Shown in pieces: positions 17,094 to 25,729 of a stretch of DNA of 43,558 bases. The stretch is taken from NCBI GenBank assembly GCA_020629415.1, contig JAHDDL010000030.1, forward strand, positions 1 to 43,558. The letters are read 5' to 3'. The DNA is from Maribacter sp. (GTDB lineage Bacteria > Bacteroidota > Bacteroidia > Flavobacteriales > Flavobacteriaceae). A program made the translations under genes and the position numbers. The first letter of the stretch is position 1; each line of letters begins with the position of its first letter. The notes under the pieces are model-generated. The model did no database searches. It was not told the origin of the DNA and saw nothing but the letters and a program-made list of their open reading frames with translations.

Positions 17094-18776
17094 ATGGGAA
17101 AAGCAATTACAACAACAAGAGCGCAAGAGTCTACAAATGCAATAGAACGCATGTATATTACTATGCGCCATCTTTTTAATAGAGGTTTTTATAAACCAAA
17201 CGGAGTTTCTGGTGAAGCATTGAAAAATGCTCTACTACAGTTGAGACCAGAAATATATGGATCTGTAGGAGAAGAAAAAGCGGAATTGAACGGACTTATA
17301 TATGTTCTAGAAAGATTACCTGAGGGAATAGAACAATGTTCATTTATAAATCTAACTTCAGACGAAGGCTATGGTATATCTCATATCAGTCCTATTATTC
17401 CACCTAAAAGAAGAAGGAACTGTTATCGTATAGACAACGAGCAGATGAATATTGAAATTACTAGAGGCCGTTCAGATATCTATGATATTCTTACACACCT
17501 TACATTTCTATTTATTGAATCTGAAAAAATATGTAAACGTGTATTGATAACGGATACAGAGAAGACGATAAGAGATTGGACCAAACTTGAAAACGCCGTT
17601 AAACAAGAAGACTTGACACAGGCGGAGCGAGAAATTGCACTTATACATACCGCCAATATATTAGGCAGGTCTTTCGAAGAGATTTTAGAGGTTTACAAAA
17701 AATTCAGCAGCAAAAGTAACCCTGATCGCTTTTTAAATGTTATTTATTGGTTGGGTAAGCTAGCTTTAGATGAAGAAATCTCTGGAGAGAAAAGAGCGGT
17801 TACGTTTAGTGCCTTATTAAGAGAAAGACTAGGTCATCATATACATGGTGAACGTTGGGCAAATAACATAAAGGAAGTTTTAGTAAAGAACAACCTAATG
17901 CACAGGCCAATTCATATTATTTCTGCCAATATGCATAGTGTTATGAATTCTCTTTTTGCCAAAGCTGCTTTGAAAAAAGAATTTCCGAACACCGACTCAT
18001 TAGAAATATTTGAAGCCTTAAGTAGTTCCGGTAATGCGGCACTTAGAAAAAAGGTGACAGATTTGGCGGAAAAGAACGGTATGATTATCATGGATGATAC
18101 CTCAGGAACCAATATTGATGTTCAAATTTTTGACACCGCCAAAATTAAAGTAGATAATTGTTCGTATCAGTTTTCTGAAAAAGACCTTGATAAAAAACCT
18201 GTTATATTTGTTATGGATTACGCGTTTGGTGAACAAGCGTATGAGACAATAGACGAGTTGTTAAAACCTTATATCACCAAAAAGAACCATACCTCTTTAA
18301 TTAATGTTGATTCAGTTTCAATAATGGGAAAAGCAGGTATCTTAGAAGGAGGTAAGGGCGATTTAATGATACCTTCAGCACATATTTTTGAAGGTACTGC
18401 AGACAATTATCCGTTTAAAAATGAATTGTGTGCCAAAGATTTTGAAGGTTATGGTCTAGAAGTTTTTGAAGGAACAATGGTGACTGTTTTGGGAACGTCA
18501 CTTCAAAACAAGGATATTTTAAAGTTCTTTCATAAATCGACCTGGAACGTTATCGGACTTGAAATGGAAGGTGTGCATTATCAGAAAGCAATACAATCTG
18601 CGTCAAAGATTCGTAAGAGTATAGGTGAAGATGTTAAAGTACGCTATGCATATTACGCATCTGATAATCCTTTGGAAACCGGTAGTACATTGGCATCAGG
18701 TGGATTAGGAACAACAGGTGTAAAGCCTACATACTTGATTACGGATAAAATTTTAAAACAAATATTCAATACATAG
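17094..18776 (+). CDS. DUF6909-type protein with nucleoside-phosphorylase-like C-terminal region
   Basis: A 560-residue protein that I recognise as a Bacteroidota family (I recall it as DUF6909; the number is from memory). The N-terminal ~270 residues are mostly helical (IERMYITMRHLFNRGFYKPN, SDIYDILTHLTFLFIE). The C-terminal ~300 residues resemble purine-nucleoside phosphorylase/nucleosidase folds: MGKAGILEGGKGDLMIPS at about residues 408-425, then TVLGTSLQNKD, then GLEMEGVHYQKA with MEG at 491-493, which matches the substrate-binding M-E-G of PNP/MTAN/AMP nucleosidase enzymes, and a terminal YASDNPLETGS. Function is unproven; a nucleotide or nucleoside substrate is inferred from the motif. 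The Wzz-like gene begins one base after its stop codon, so it is translationally linked to the polysaccharide operon. Confidence 0.7.
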   Translation: MGKAITTTRAQESTNAIERMYITMRHLFNRGFYKPNGVSGEALKNALLQLRPEIYGSVGEEKAELNGLIYVLERLPEGIEQCSFINLTSDEGYGISHISPIIPPKRRRNCYRIDNEQMNIEITRGRSDIYDILTHLTFLFIESEKICKRVLITDTEKTIRDWTKLENAVKQEDLTQAEREIALIHTANILGRSFEEILEVYKKFSSKSNPDRFLNVIYWLGKLALDEEISGEKRAVTFSALLRERLGHHIHGERWANNIKEVLVKNNLMHRPIHIISANMHSVMNSLFAKAALKKEFPNTDSLEIFEALSSSGNAALRKKVTDLAEKNGMIIMDDTSGTNIDVQIFDTAKIKVDNCSYQFSEKDLDKKPVIFVMDYAFGEQAYETIDELLKPYITKKNHTSLINVDSVSIMGKAGILEGGKGDLMIPSAHIFEGTADNYPFKNELCAKDFEGYGLEVFEGTMVTVLGTSLQNKDILKFFHKSTWNVIGLEMEGVHYQKAIQSASKIRKSIGEDVKVRYAYYASDNPLETGSTLASGGLGTTGVKPTYLITDKILKQIFNT

Positions 18777-18777
18777 C

Positions 18778-19773
18778 ATGGCAAGCAATCAATTACCATC
18801 TACCCAAAACAATTCTGATGAAATTGATTTGGGGCAATTATTTCAATTATTTAGAAGAGGCTACAATGCTATTTTTCGTTGGATTTTAAGAGTATTTCTA
18901 TACCTTAAAAAGAACATGCTTTTACTTATTGGCCTAGTAGTTGTTGGACTTGCGATTGGTTATGGTTTAAATCAAATTATATCAAAAAAATATAAAACCG
19001 AGGTGATTGTAAAACCTCAAATTGAAAGTAAAAACTACTTGTATGATGTTGTAAACGAAATTCAATCTAATATAAAATCAAAAGACACTTTATATTTTAA
19101 ATCTATAGGTGTCGAAAATATCGATTTCAATGGTTTAAACATTGACATTAGCAGAGTTGCTGAAGTTGGTAACTCTGAGAGTGATATTAAATATTTAGAA
19201 TTACTTCAAAGTTTTGAAAATACAGATGCCATAGCAGATATTGTTAGGGCAGAGTTACTGAATAAAAGTTCTTTTAACCATAGAATTACATTCTACTATA
19301 AAGACCCAACTGTTGGTAAAATATTTGCAAAAAAAGTATTAAGCTATATCAACACAAATACATATTTCAATGGTCTTTTAGAAGTGTATAGGAGTAATGC
19401 AAACATGCGTATCGAGGAAGACCAAAAACTTTTAATTCAAGTAGATCAAATTATTACTAACTATACCACTGGACTAGCTAGCAAAGGGAGTACTTTTTCA
19501 AATGAAAGAATAGTTTTAGACAATCAAGAGCAAGTCAATATAGCTGACATTTTTGAATATAAAACAGGACTTATTAGAGATATTGAAGCAAAAAAGTTAG
19601 AATTAGAAGAGCGAACAGTACCGGTAAGTATCATTAATTTAGGGCAACCTCAAGTGGAACATAAATCCTTTTTTGGAAAAAGTATTGTGTTGATTCCTGT
19701 AATATTTGTTATGGTTTTCTTCATGTTGTCTGCTTTGATATATTTAAATAAAAAATCAAAATTAATACACTAA
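18778..19773 (+). CDS. Wzz-like chain-length determinant protein (no kinase domain)
   Basis: A 331-residue inner membrane protein. The layout is that of polysaccharide co-polymerases: cytoplasmic N-terminus ([17 protein letters not shown]), membrane helix at about 44-68, a long periplasmic part with [10 protein letters not shown] just after the helix, coiled-coil-forming helices at about 200-290, and a second helix at about 302-325 ([20 protein letters not shown]) with a short basic tail. It lacks Walker motifs and a Tyr cluster, so it is the Wzz type and not the Wzc kinase type. It would set the modal length of the polymer made by the genes that follow. It starts one base after the preceding gene, and rmlB follows after 17 bp. 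Confidence 0.8.
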   Translation: MASNQLPSTQNNSDEIDLGQLFQLFRRGYNAIFRWILRVFLYLKKNMLLLIGLVVVGLAIGYGLNQIISKKYKTEVIVKPQIESKNYLYDVVNEIQSNIKSKDTLYFKSIGVENIDFNGLNIDISRVAEVGNSESDIKYLELLQSFENTDAIADIVRAELLNKSSFNHRITFYYKDPTVGKIFAKKVLSYINTNTYFNGLLEVYRSNANMRIEEDQKLLIQVDQIITNYTTGLASKGSTFSNERIVLDNQEQVNIADIFEYKTGLIRDIEAKKLELEERTVPVSIINLGQPQVEHKSFFGKSIVLIPVIFVMVFFMLSALIYLNKKSKLIH

Positions 19774-19790
19774 AAAAGAATTACTTAGGC

Positions 19791-20837
19791 ATGAATATAT
19801 TAATAACAGGAGGCGCAGGTTTTATTGGATCTCATGTAGTTAGAAGGTTTGTAAAGAATTATCCAAATTATAATATCTATAATCTTGACGCTTTGACCTA
19901 TGCTGGCAACCTTGAGAATTTAAAAGATATTGATGGTAAGCCAAACTATAAGTTTATTAAAGGAGATATCGTAGACGAAAGTTTTATCAATAAGTTGTTT
20001 GCCGATGTTAACTTTGATGGGGTAATTCATTTGGCTGCTGAATCTCATGTTGATCGTTCTATTGAAGACCCACTTGCCTTTGTAAAAACAAATATTATTG
20101 GTACGGTAAACCTTTTAAATGCTGCTAAAAACACCTGGAAAGATAAATTCGAAGGCAGGCGATTTTACCATGTAAGTACAGATGAGGTTTATGGTGCTTT
20201 GGGTCAAGAAGGGTTGTTTACCGAGACAACATCATATGATCCTAATTCGCCTTACTCAGCTTCCAAAGCTAGTTCCGATCATTTTGTTAGAGCCTATGGT
20301 GAAACTTACGGTTTACCATTTGTAATTACCAATTGTTCTAATAATTATGGACCATATCATTTCCCAGAAAAACTTATTCCACTTTTTATAAATAATATAA
20401 TGGAAAATAAATCTCTTCCGGTTTATGGCGATGGTAAGTATACTCGAGATTGGCTTTTTGTAGAAGATCACGCAAGAGCAATTGATTTGGTTTATCATAA
20501 AGGCACCAATCACGAAACATATAATATTGGTGGATTTAATGAATGGCAAAATATAGATTTAGTAAAATTACTCTGTACAGTAATGGACAAAAAACTAAAC
20601 AGAGCAGCAGGTGAATCAGAGAAGCTGATAACCTATGTAAAAGATAGACCTGGTCATGATTTAAGATATGCAATAGACGCCTCTAAAATTAATAAGGAAT
20701 TAGGTTGGAAACCTTCTGTAACTTTTGAAGAAGGTTTAGAGTTGACAGTGGATTGGTATCTTAATAATTCAGATTGGTTAAATCATGTAACTTCTGGTGA
20801 TTATAAAGAGTATTATAAAAAAATGTATACCGAGTAA
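19791..20837 (+). CDS. rfbB: dTDP-glucose 4,6-dehydratase
   Basis: A 348-residue extended SDR enzyme for the second step of dTDP-L-rhamnose synthesis. Motifs: NAD-binding [14 protein letters not shown] at residues 7-20, [12 protein letters not shown], catalytic [10 protein letters not shown] (Thr-Asp-Glu) and the YxxxK pair in [16 protein letters not shown], then [17 protein letters not shown] and [18 protein letters not shown]. These make it RmlB and not a general epimerase. It heads the rmlB-A-C-D set; rmlA begins 28 bp downstream. Confidence 0.97.
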   Translation: MNILITGGAGFIGSHVVRRFVKNYPNYNIYNLDALTYAGNLENLKDIDGKPNYKFIKGDIVDESFINKLFADVNFDGVIHLAAESHVDRSIEDPLAFVKTNIIGTVNLLNAAKNTWKDKFEGRRFYHVSTDEVYGALGQEGLFTETTSYDPNSPYSASKASSDHFVRAYGETYGLPFVITNCSNNYGPYHFPEKLIPLFINNIMENKSLPVYGDGKYTRDWLFVEDHARAIDLVYHKGTNHETYNIGGFNEWQNIDLVKLLCTVMDKKLNRAAGESEKLITYVKDRPGHDLRYAIDASKINKELGWKPSVTFEEGLELTVDWYLNNSDWLNHVTSGDYKEYYKKMYTE

Positions 20838-20865
20838 AAAAGGAATATTTAAATCATTCAAATTT

Positions 20866-21735
20866 ATGAAAGGAATAATCTTGGCAGGAGGATCAGGAAC
20901 TAGGCTTCATCCGTTAACATTATCAGTCAGTAAGCAACTAATGCCTATTTATGATAAACCGATGATTTACTATCCTGTATCTACTTTAATGTATGCAGGA
21001 ATCAAGGAAATATTAATTATATCGACACCAAAAGATTTACCACTTTTTGAAGATTTACTTGGTGATGGAAAAAAATTCGGTTGTTCTTTCTCCTATGCAG
21101 TACAAGAAGCGCCAAACGGTCTGGCACAAGCCTTCATTATAGGCGCTGATTTTATTGGTAATGAAAAAGTTGCTCTTATTTTAGGTGACAACATATTTTA
21201 TGGTTCGGGGTTGTCTAAACTACTCCAAAGCAATAATGATCCAGATGGGGGTATTATTTATGCCTATAGAGTTCATGATCCGGAAAGATATGGTGTTGTT
21301 GAATTTGACGAAAATGGCGTTGCGATAAGTATTGAAGAAAAACCATCCGATCCTAAATCTAATTTTGCGGTTCCTGGTATTTATTTTTATGATAATGATG
21401 TAGTTGAAATTGCGGCGAATATAAAACCTAGTCCAAGAGGAGAATTGGAAATAACGGATATAAATAAAGAATACCTGAGGCGAGGAAATTTGAGTGTTAG
21501 TATTTTGGATAGAGGAACAGCTTGGCTAGATACAGGTACGTTTCAATCTTTGATGCAAGCATCACAATTTGTTGAGGTTATAGAAGAACGTCAAGGTCTT
21601 AAAATAGGGGCTATAGAAGGCGCAGCATATGAAATGGGTTATATCGACAAAAAACAGTTTAAGGCGCTCGCAGTACCTTTAATGAAGAGTGGGTATGGTA
21701 AAAATCTATTAGGTATTCTAAATAAGAATCAATGA
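20866..21735 (+). CDS. rfbA: glucose-1-phosphate thymidylyltransferase
   Basis: A 289-residue nucleotidyltransferase that joins glucose-1-phosphate and dTTP to give dTDP-glucose. It starts [20 protein letters not shown] (signature GGxGTRLxPxT). It then shows [48 protein letters not shown] and [17 protein letters not shown], all classic RmlA. ATG 20866 is used because the family begins at this residue; the open frame extends further upstream to 20797 but overlaps rmlB and adds unrelated sequence. The stop overlaps the rmlC start by four bases (ATGA). Confidence 0.97.
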   Translation: MKGIILAGGSGTRLHPLTLSVSKQLMPIYDKPMIYYPVSTLMYAGIKEILIISTPKDLPLFEDLLGDGKKFGCSFSYAVQEAPNGLAQAFIIGADFIGNEKVALILGDNIFYGSGLSKLLQSNNDPDGGIIYAYRVHDPERYGVVEFDENGVAISIEEKPSDPKSNFAVPGIYFYDNDVVEIAANIKPSPRGELEITDINKEYLRRGNLSVSILDRGTAWLDTGTFQSLMQASQFVEVIEERQGLKIGAIEGAAYEMGYIDKKQFKALAVPLMKSGYGKNLLGILNKNQ

Positions 21736-22277
21736 ATTTTAAAGAGACTAAGTTAAAAGGTTGTTTTATAATTGAGCCCGTTCTATTTACAGATGATAGA
21801 GGGTATTTTTTTGAGTCTTTTAATAAAGATAGGTTTAATATAGGTATAGGCGCAAACGTAGATTTTGTACAGGACAATCAGTCTTATTCTCAGAAAGGTG
21901 TAATTAGGGCAATTCACTATCAATTAGGAGAACATGCTCAAGCAAAGTTGGTTAGAGTTTTGAAAGGTACAGTTATTGATGTAGCTGTAGATTTAAGAAA
22001 AAATTCTTCTACTTACGGTGAGCATGTAGCTGTAGAATTAAGTGCTGAAAATAAAAAACAGCTTTTTATACCAAGAGGTTTTGGGCATGGATTTTCGGTT
22101 GTGTCTGACACTGCAGAATTTTTTTATAAATGCGATAATTATTATAACAAAGAATCTGAAGGTGGTATCATATACAATGATGCTTCATTAGCCATAGATT
22201 GGAAAATTGATTCAGACGAAGTCAGGGTGTCAGATAAAGATTTAATCTTGCCAACTTTAAATGATGCTAGGTTATGA
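21732..22277 (+). CDS. rfbC: dTDP-4-dehydrorhamnose 3,5-epimerase
   Basis: A 181-residue cupin-fold epimerase, third enzyme of dTDP-L-rhamnose synthesis. Motifs: [35 protein letters not shown] (catalytic His within RxxHxQ), [35 protein letters not shown] and [18 protein letters not shown]. Length agrees with the ~180-residue family. It overlaps rmlA by four bases at the start and rmlD by four bases at the end, showing tight translational coupling. Confidence 0.97.
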   Translation: MNFKETKLKGCFIIEPVLFTDDRGYFFESFNKDRFNIGIGANVDFVQDNQSYSQKGVIRAIHYQLGEHAQAKLVRVLKGTVIDVAVDLRKNSSTYGEHVAVELSAENKKQLFIPRGFGHGFSVVSDTAEFFYKCDNYYNKESEGGIIYNDASLAIDWKIDSDEVRVSDKDLILPTLNDARL

Positions 22278-23134
22278 AAAATATTCTTGTTACAGGGGGC
22301 AATGGTCAGTTGTCCACCTGTCTAAAAAAGGTTGGTGAAGAGCATAAGGATTTGAATTTTCTTTATGTAAGTTCTGATCAACTTGATATTACGGATGGGT
22401 CTGCAGTAAATGCCTTTTTTAAGGAGAATGAAATTTCTCACTGTGTTAACTGCGCTGCATATACAGCGGTAGATAAAGCTGCTACTGAAATACTTCAGGC
22501 AACTAAAGTAAACGTTGATGGTGCTAAAAACCTTGCTGAGGCATGTAAATTATATGATACGGTCCTAATTCATATTTCAACTGATTTTGTTTTTGACGGA
22601 GAGAAATCCTCTTTGTACTCCGAAATAGATAAGGCGAATCCTGTTTCCGTATATGGACGAACTAAACTAGAGGGTGAAGTTGCTATCGCTGATTCATGGA
22701 AAAAACATGTGATTATAAGAACATCTTGGCTTTACTCGGAGTTTGGTGATAATTTTTTAAAAACCATGCTTCGATTAGGTAGAGAAAGGGATAGTTTAGG
22801 AGTTGTTGCCGATCAAATAGGCACACCAACTTATGCGATAGATTTAGCTAAAGTAATAGTAGCTTTCATAAATATCAAAAGTATTGATTTTGGTGTTTAT
22901 CACTATAGTAACGAGGGTGTTGCAAGTTGGTATGATTTTGCTGAAGCCATATTTGAAATAAGTAAAACTAAAGTTGAATTATCTCCTATAAAAACTGAAG
23001 CTTATCCAACGCCTGCTAAAAGACCAGCATTTAGTGTAATGGACAAGTCAAAAATTAAGTCGAATCTAGGTATTAAAATACCTTATTGGAGGAAAAGTTT
23101 AAGGGAGTGTCTTTTAATAATAAATTCGTTTTAG
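22274..23134 (+). CDS. rfbD: dTDP-4-dehydrorhamnose reductase
   Basis: A 286-residue SDR enzyme that makes dTDP-L-rhamnose in the last step. Motifs: GGNGQLSTCLKKVG for NADPH binding, DITDGSAVNAFF, NCAAYTAVDKAATE, HISTDFVFDGEK (catalytic Thr) and VYGRTKLEGE (YxxxK), then RTSWLYSEFGDNF and DQIGTPTYAIDLA. It starts within the last codons of rmlC (four-base overlap). With rmlB, A and C it completes the pathway, so L-rhamnose is an expected component of the surface glycan. Confidence 0.96.
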   Translation: MKNILVTGGNGQLSTCLKKVGEEHKDLNFLYVSSDQLDITDGSAVNAFFKENEISHCVNCAAYTAVDKAATEILQATKVNVDGAKNLAEACKLYDTVLIHISTDFVFDGEKSSLYSEIDKANPVSVYGRTKLEGEVAIADSWKKHVIIRTSWLYSEFGDNFLKTMLRLGRERDSLGVVADQIGTPTYAIDLAKVIVAFINIKSIDFGVYHYSNEGVASWYDFAEAIFEISKTKVELSPIKTEAYPTPAKRPAFSVMDKSKIKSNLGIKIPYWRKSLRECLLIINSF

Positions 23135-23153
23135 GAAATTAATAAAGTAGAAA

Positions 23154-24515
23154 ATGAAAATATTAATTATAGGTGGCGGAGCATTTGGTACAGCTGTAGG
23201 TAGTCAACTGGCGTACAATTCCTTAAATGAAATATATCTTTTTCAAAGATCTTCTTCTAGATATGAAGAACTGATGAAAGAACATACAAACCATACTTAT
23301 TTTCCAAATAAAAAATTAAACCCAGCTTTAAAATCTGTAATAGATTATAAATACATAAATCAATTTACTGTTATAATGATTGCCTTGCCGACTAAATTTA
23401 TTGCAGGGGAATTAGAAAAAATAAAACCTTATTTAAAAAAGGATGTATTAATTGTAAACCTATCTAAAGGTATTTTAAATAATAATAAAACTATCGTTGA
23501 ATTAATTCGAGAAGTTTTATCTGTTGATAACGTAGTATCGTTAAAAGGAGCATCCTTTGCATCTGAAATGATAGATTCAGCACCAACTCTGTTGACTTTA
23601 GGTTATGATTACAAGGAGCAGTATAATGTAATAACTAGTATCATAAAGAATACTAACATATATATTGATTATACTACTGATATCAGAGGTGTGGAATTGC
23701 TAAGTGCACTTAAAAATATTTACGCAATTTTTCTTGGTTATGTTGATGGTCAATATAACTCAGCGAACACGAGGTTTATGGTGTTAACAAAGTGTTTTGC
23801 AGAGATTAAAATTATATTAAAGGGTCTTGGAGGAAGGGAAGAATCCTTGCTTTTAAGTGCAGGGTTTGGAGACTTAGGTTTAACAGCATTAAATGATTTA
23901 AGCAGAAATAGAACCTTAGGACTATTAATTGGCAAAGGTTTTTTTAATTCGGACTTTACTAATCATTCAGTCGTATTAGAAGGAATTAAAACATTAAATA
24001 TGATTGATGAGGCAATGCCAGACTTATTAAAGAAAAGATTGCCCATTTTTATGCGTATGGCAAACTTTTTTATTTCCCCTTCAGAAAATAAAATGGATAT
24101 AGTTTTTGATGAGTTAATGGAAAACAATTATAAAACTGTTCTTACCTATGGCACGTTTGACCTTTTTCATTATGGGCATGTTGAGATATTAAGAAGAGCA
24201 AAATCTTTGGGAGACCGACTTGTTGTAGGTCTTTCTACAGATGAATTTAACTTGTTGAAAGGTAAAAAATGTGAATTTTCTTTTGAAAAAAGAAAAAGAA
24301 TGCTTGAATCTATAGAGTATGTTGATTTAGTAATTCCTGAAAGTGAATGGGAACAAAAAGTCGATGATGTTACCAAGAATAATGTTGATATTTTTGTGAT
24401 GGGAGATGATTGGCGGGGAAAATTCGATTTCCTTTCAGAGTATTGTCAGGTGCATTATTTCGAAAGGACTGAAGGCATTTCTACCACAAAGCTTAAGTCC
24501 ATACTTAAAGATTAA
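23154..24515 (+). CDS. fused glycerol-3-phosphate dehydrogenase / glycerol-3-phosphate cytidylyltransferase
   Basis: A 453-residue two-domain protein. Residues 1 to ~325 form a GpsA-type NAD(P)-dependent G3P dehydrogenase: GGGAFGTAVGSQLAYNS at 7-23, NLSKGI, GASFASEM, the catalytic Lys in LLSALKNIYAIFLGYVDG and the substrate loop SAGFGDLGLTALNDLSRNRT. Residues ~328-453 form a TagD-type cytidylyltransferase: GTFDLFHYGH at 333-342 (HxGH motif), VVGLSTDEFNLLKGK, FVMGDDWRGKF and the ERTEGISTTKLK signature of TagD. Together they would convert dihydroxyacetone phosphate to sn-glycerol-3-phosphate and then, with CTP, to CDP-glycerol. Both active sites look complete. The glycerophosphotransferase gene follows 15 bp later, supplying the use for CDP-glycerol. 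The two activities are normally on separate genes. Confidence 0.92.
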   Translation: MKILIIGGGAFGTAVGSQLAYNSLNEIYLFQRSSSRYEELMKEHTNHTYFPNKKLNPALKSVIDYKYINQFTVIMIALPTKFIAGELEKIKPYLKKDVLIVNLSKGILNNNKTIVELIREVLSVDNVVSLKGASFASEMIDSAPTLLTLGYDYKEQYNVITSIIKNTNIYIDYTTDIRGVELLSALKNIYAIFLGYVDGQYNSANTRFMVLTKCFAEIKIILKGLGGREESLLLSAGFGDLGLTALNDLSRNRTLGLLIGKGFFNSDFTNHSVVLEGIKTLNMIDEAMPDLLKKRLPIFMRMANFFISPSENKMDIVFDELMENNYKTVLTYGTFDLFHYGHVEILRRAKSLGDRLVVGLSTDEFNLLKGKKCEFSFEKRKRMLESIEYVDLVIPESEWEQKVDDVTKNNVDIFVMGDDWRGKFDFLSEYCQVHYFERTEGISTTKLKSILKD

Positions 24516-24530
24516 TAAATCACCTTCTTA

Positions 24531-25727
24531 ATGTTATCAAATCTTTTTAAATATTTTACTTACATAATTTTTTTACCATTTTGGTATTTGCAATTACTAG
24601 TATCAAGAAATAAAAAACTGTGGGTCTTTGGAGCATGGTATGGAGAAAGATTTTCTGACAATAGTATGTATTTGTTCAAACACATTCATGAGAATTATCC
24701 TGATATTAGAGCAGTTTGGATTACCACTAATGAAGACATATTTAATTCTAATAAAACTTTAGGTTTTGAAACCTATATGAAATGGAGTCTTAAAGGTTTG
24801 TGGTTTTGCTTAAAAGCAAAATTGGTATTCGTTACATCAAGAAAACAAGACGTAAATGAATTTTTTATTAATGGAGCTACTATCGTAAACCTATGGCATG
24901 GTAGTCCCTTAAAGAAAATAGGAGCTGATGATAAATACTCCCAAGTAAATGGTTTTTTTTATAGTAAAATAGTTAAAAACATATTTCCTATTTCTTACGA
25001 ATTTAATTATGATTTTGTTATCTCCAATGCTTCTGTTTTTACAAAAAAAATGGCTACTTCATTTAAAGTCGATATTACTCAAGTATTGGAAACTGGGTGT
25101 CCAAGAAACGATGTTTTTTATGAAACAAAGATGGATGTATTTAATATGGATATTCTGAAACGTTTTCCAAATTCCAAATTAGTCTATTACTTACCTACTT
25201 TTAGAAACAGTGAAACACCAAAGAATATATTTACCCAACCAGATTTTAATCAAAATTTTATTGAAGATTTCTTAAGAAAAGAGAATATCGTCTTAATTAA
25301 TAAGGGTCACTTTGTTGAGTCCAAAAAAGGAATGATCATAGCTAATAAAGATTCCAGGATAATACATTTAAAAGATAGTGATACGTCTTCAGATATCAAC
25401 TATATGCTAAAAGATGCTGATGCTTTAATTACCGATTATTCTAGCGCTTTTTTTGATTTTTTGTTAACCGAAAGACCAATAATTTTCGCTGCTTTTGATT
25501 TGAAAGAATATATGTCACAATCAAGGGAGCTTTATTTTGAATATGAGAATGCTATAGCAGGTCCAATGGCAAAAAATTGGAATGAGATTTTGCTTCACTT
25601 AAAACATATCTGGGGTGATGATAATAATAACAAGTTGATTAAAGAAAAAAGTGAATTATATAATAAGTATCGTGATGCAAATAATTCTGAAAGAGTGATT
25701 AATGCTTTAATGGCTATTTTAAAATAG
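24531..25727 (+). CDS. CDP-glycerol glycerophosphotransferase (TagB/TagF-like)
   Basis: A 398-residue protein of the Glyphos_transf family that transfers glycerol phosphate from CDP-glycerol to a growing polymer, as in wall teichoic acid synthesis. Motifs: VNLWHGSPLKKIG, with W122-H123-G124, the His being the likely catalytic one; a KLVYYLPTFRNSETPKN segment at about 210-227; NKGHFVE, with the second conserved His; and TDYSSAFFDFLLTERPIIF starting at residue 301. A hydrophobic N-terminal stretch (about 5-24) suggests association with the inner membrane. The length suits a single-domain enzyme that primes or adds one unit, not necessarily a polymerase. Its donor is presumably made by the fused protein just upstream. 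Confidence 0.92.
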   Translation: MLSNLFKYFTYIIFLPFWYLQLLVSRNKKLWVFGAWYGERFSDNSMYLFKHIHENYPDIRAVWITTNEDIFNSNKTLGFETYMKWSLKGLWFCLKAKLVFVTSRKQDVNEFFINGATIVNLWHGSPLKKIGADDKYSQVNGFFYSKIVKNIFPISYEFNYDFVISNASVFTKKMATSFKVDITQVLETGCPRNDVFYETKMDVFNMDILKRFPNSKLVYYLPTFRNSETPKNIFTQPDFNQNFIEDFLRKENIVLINKGHFVESKKGMIIANKDSRIIHLKDSDTSSDINYMLKDADALITDYSSAFFDFLLTERPIIFAAFDLKEYMSQSRELYFEYENAIAGPMAKNWNEILLHLKHIWGDDNNNKLIKEKSELYNKYRDANNSERVINALMAILK

Positions 25728-25729
25728 AA

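Noticed and set aside
20797-20865. Upstream start for the glucose-1-phosphate thymidylyltransferase inside rmlB
   Set aside because: It gives 23 unrelated residues; RmlA proteins start at the MKGIILAGG sequence, position 20866.
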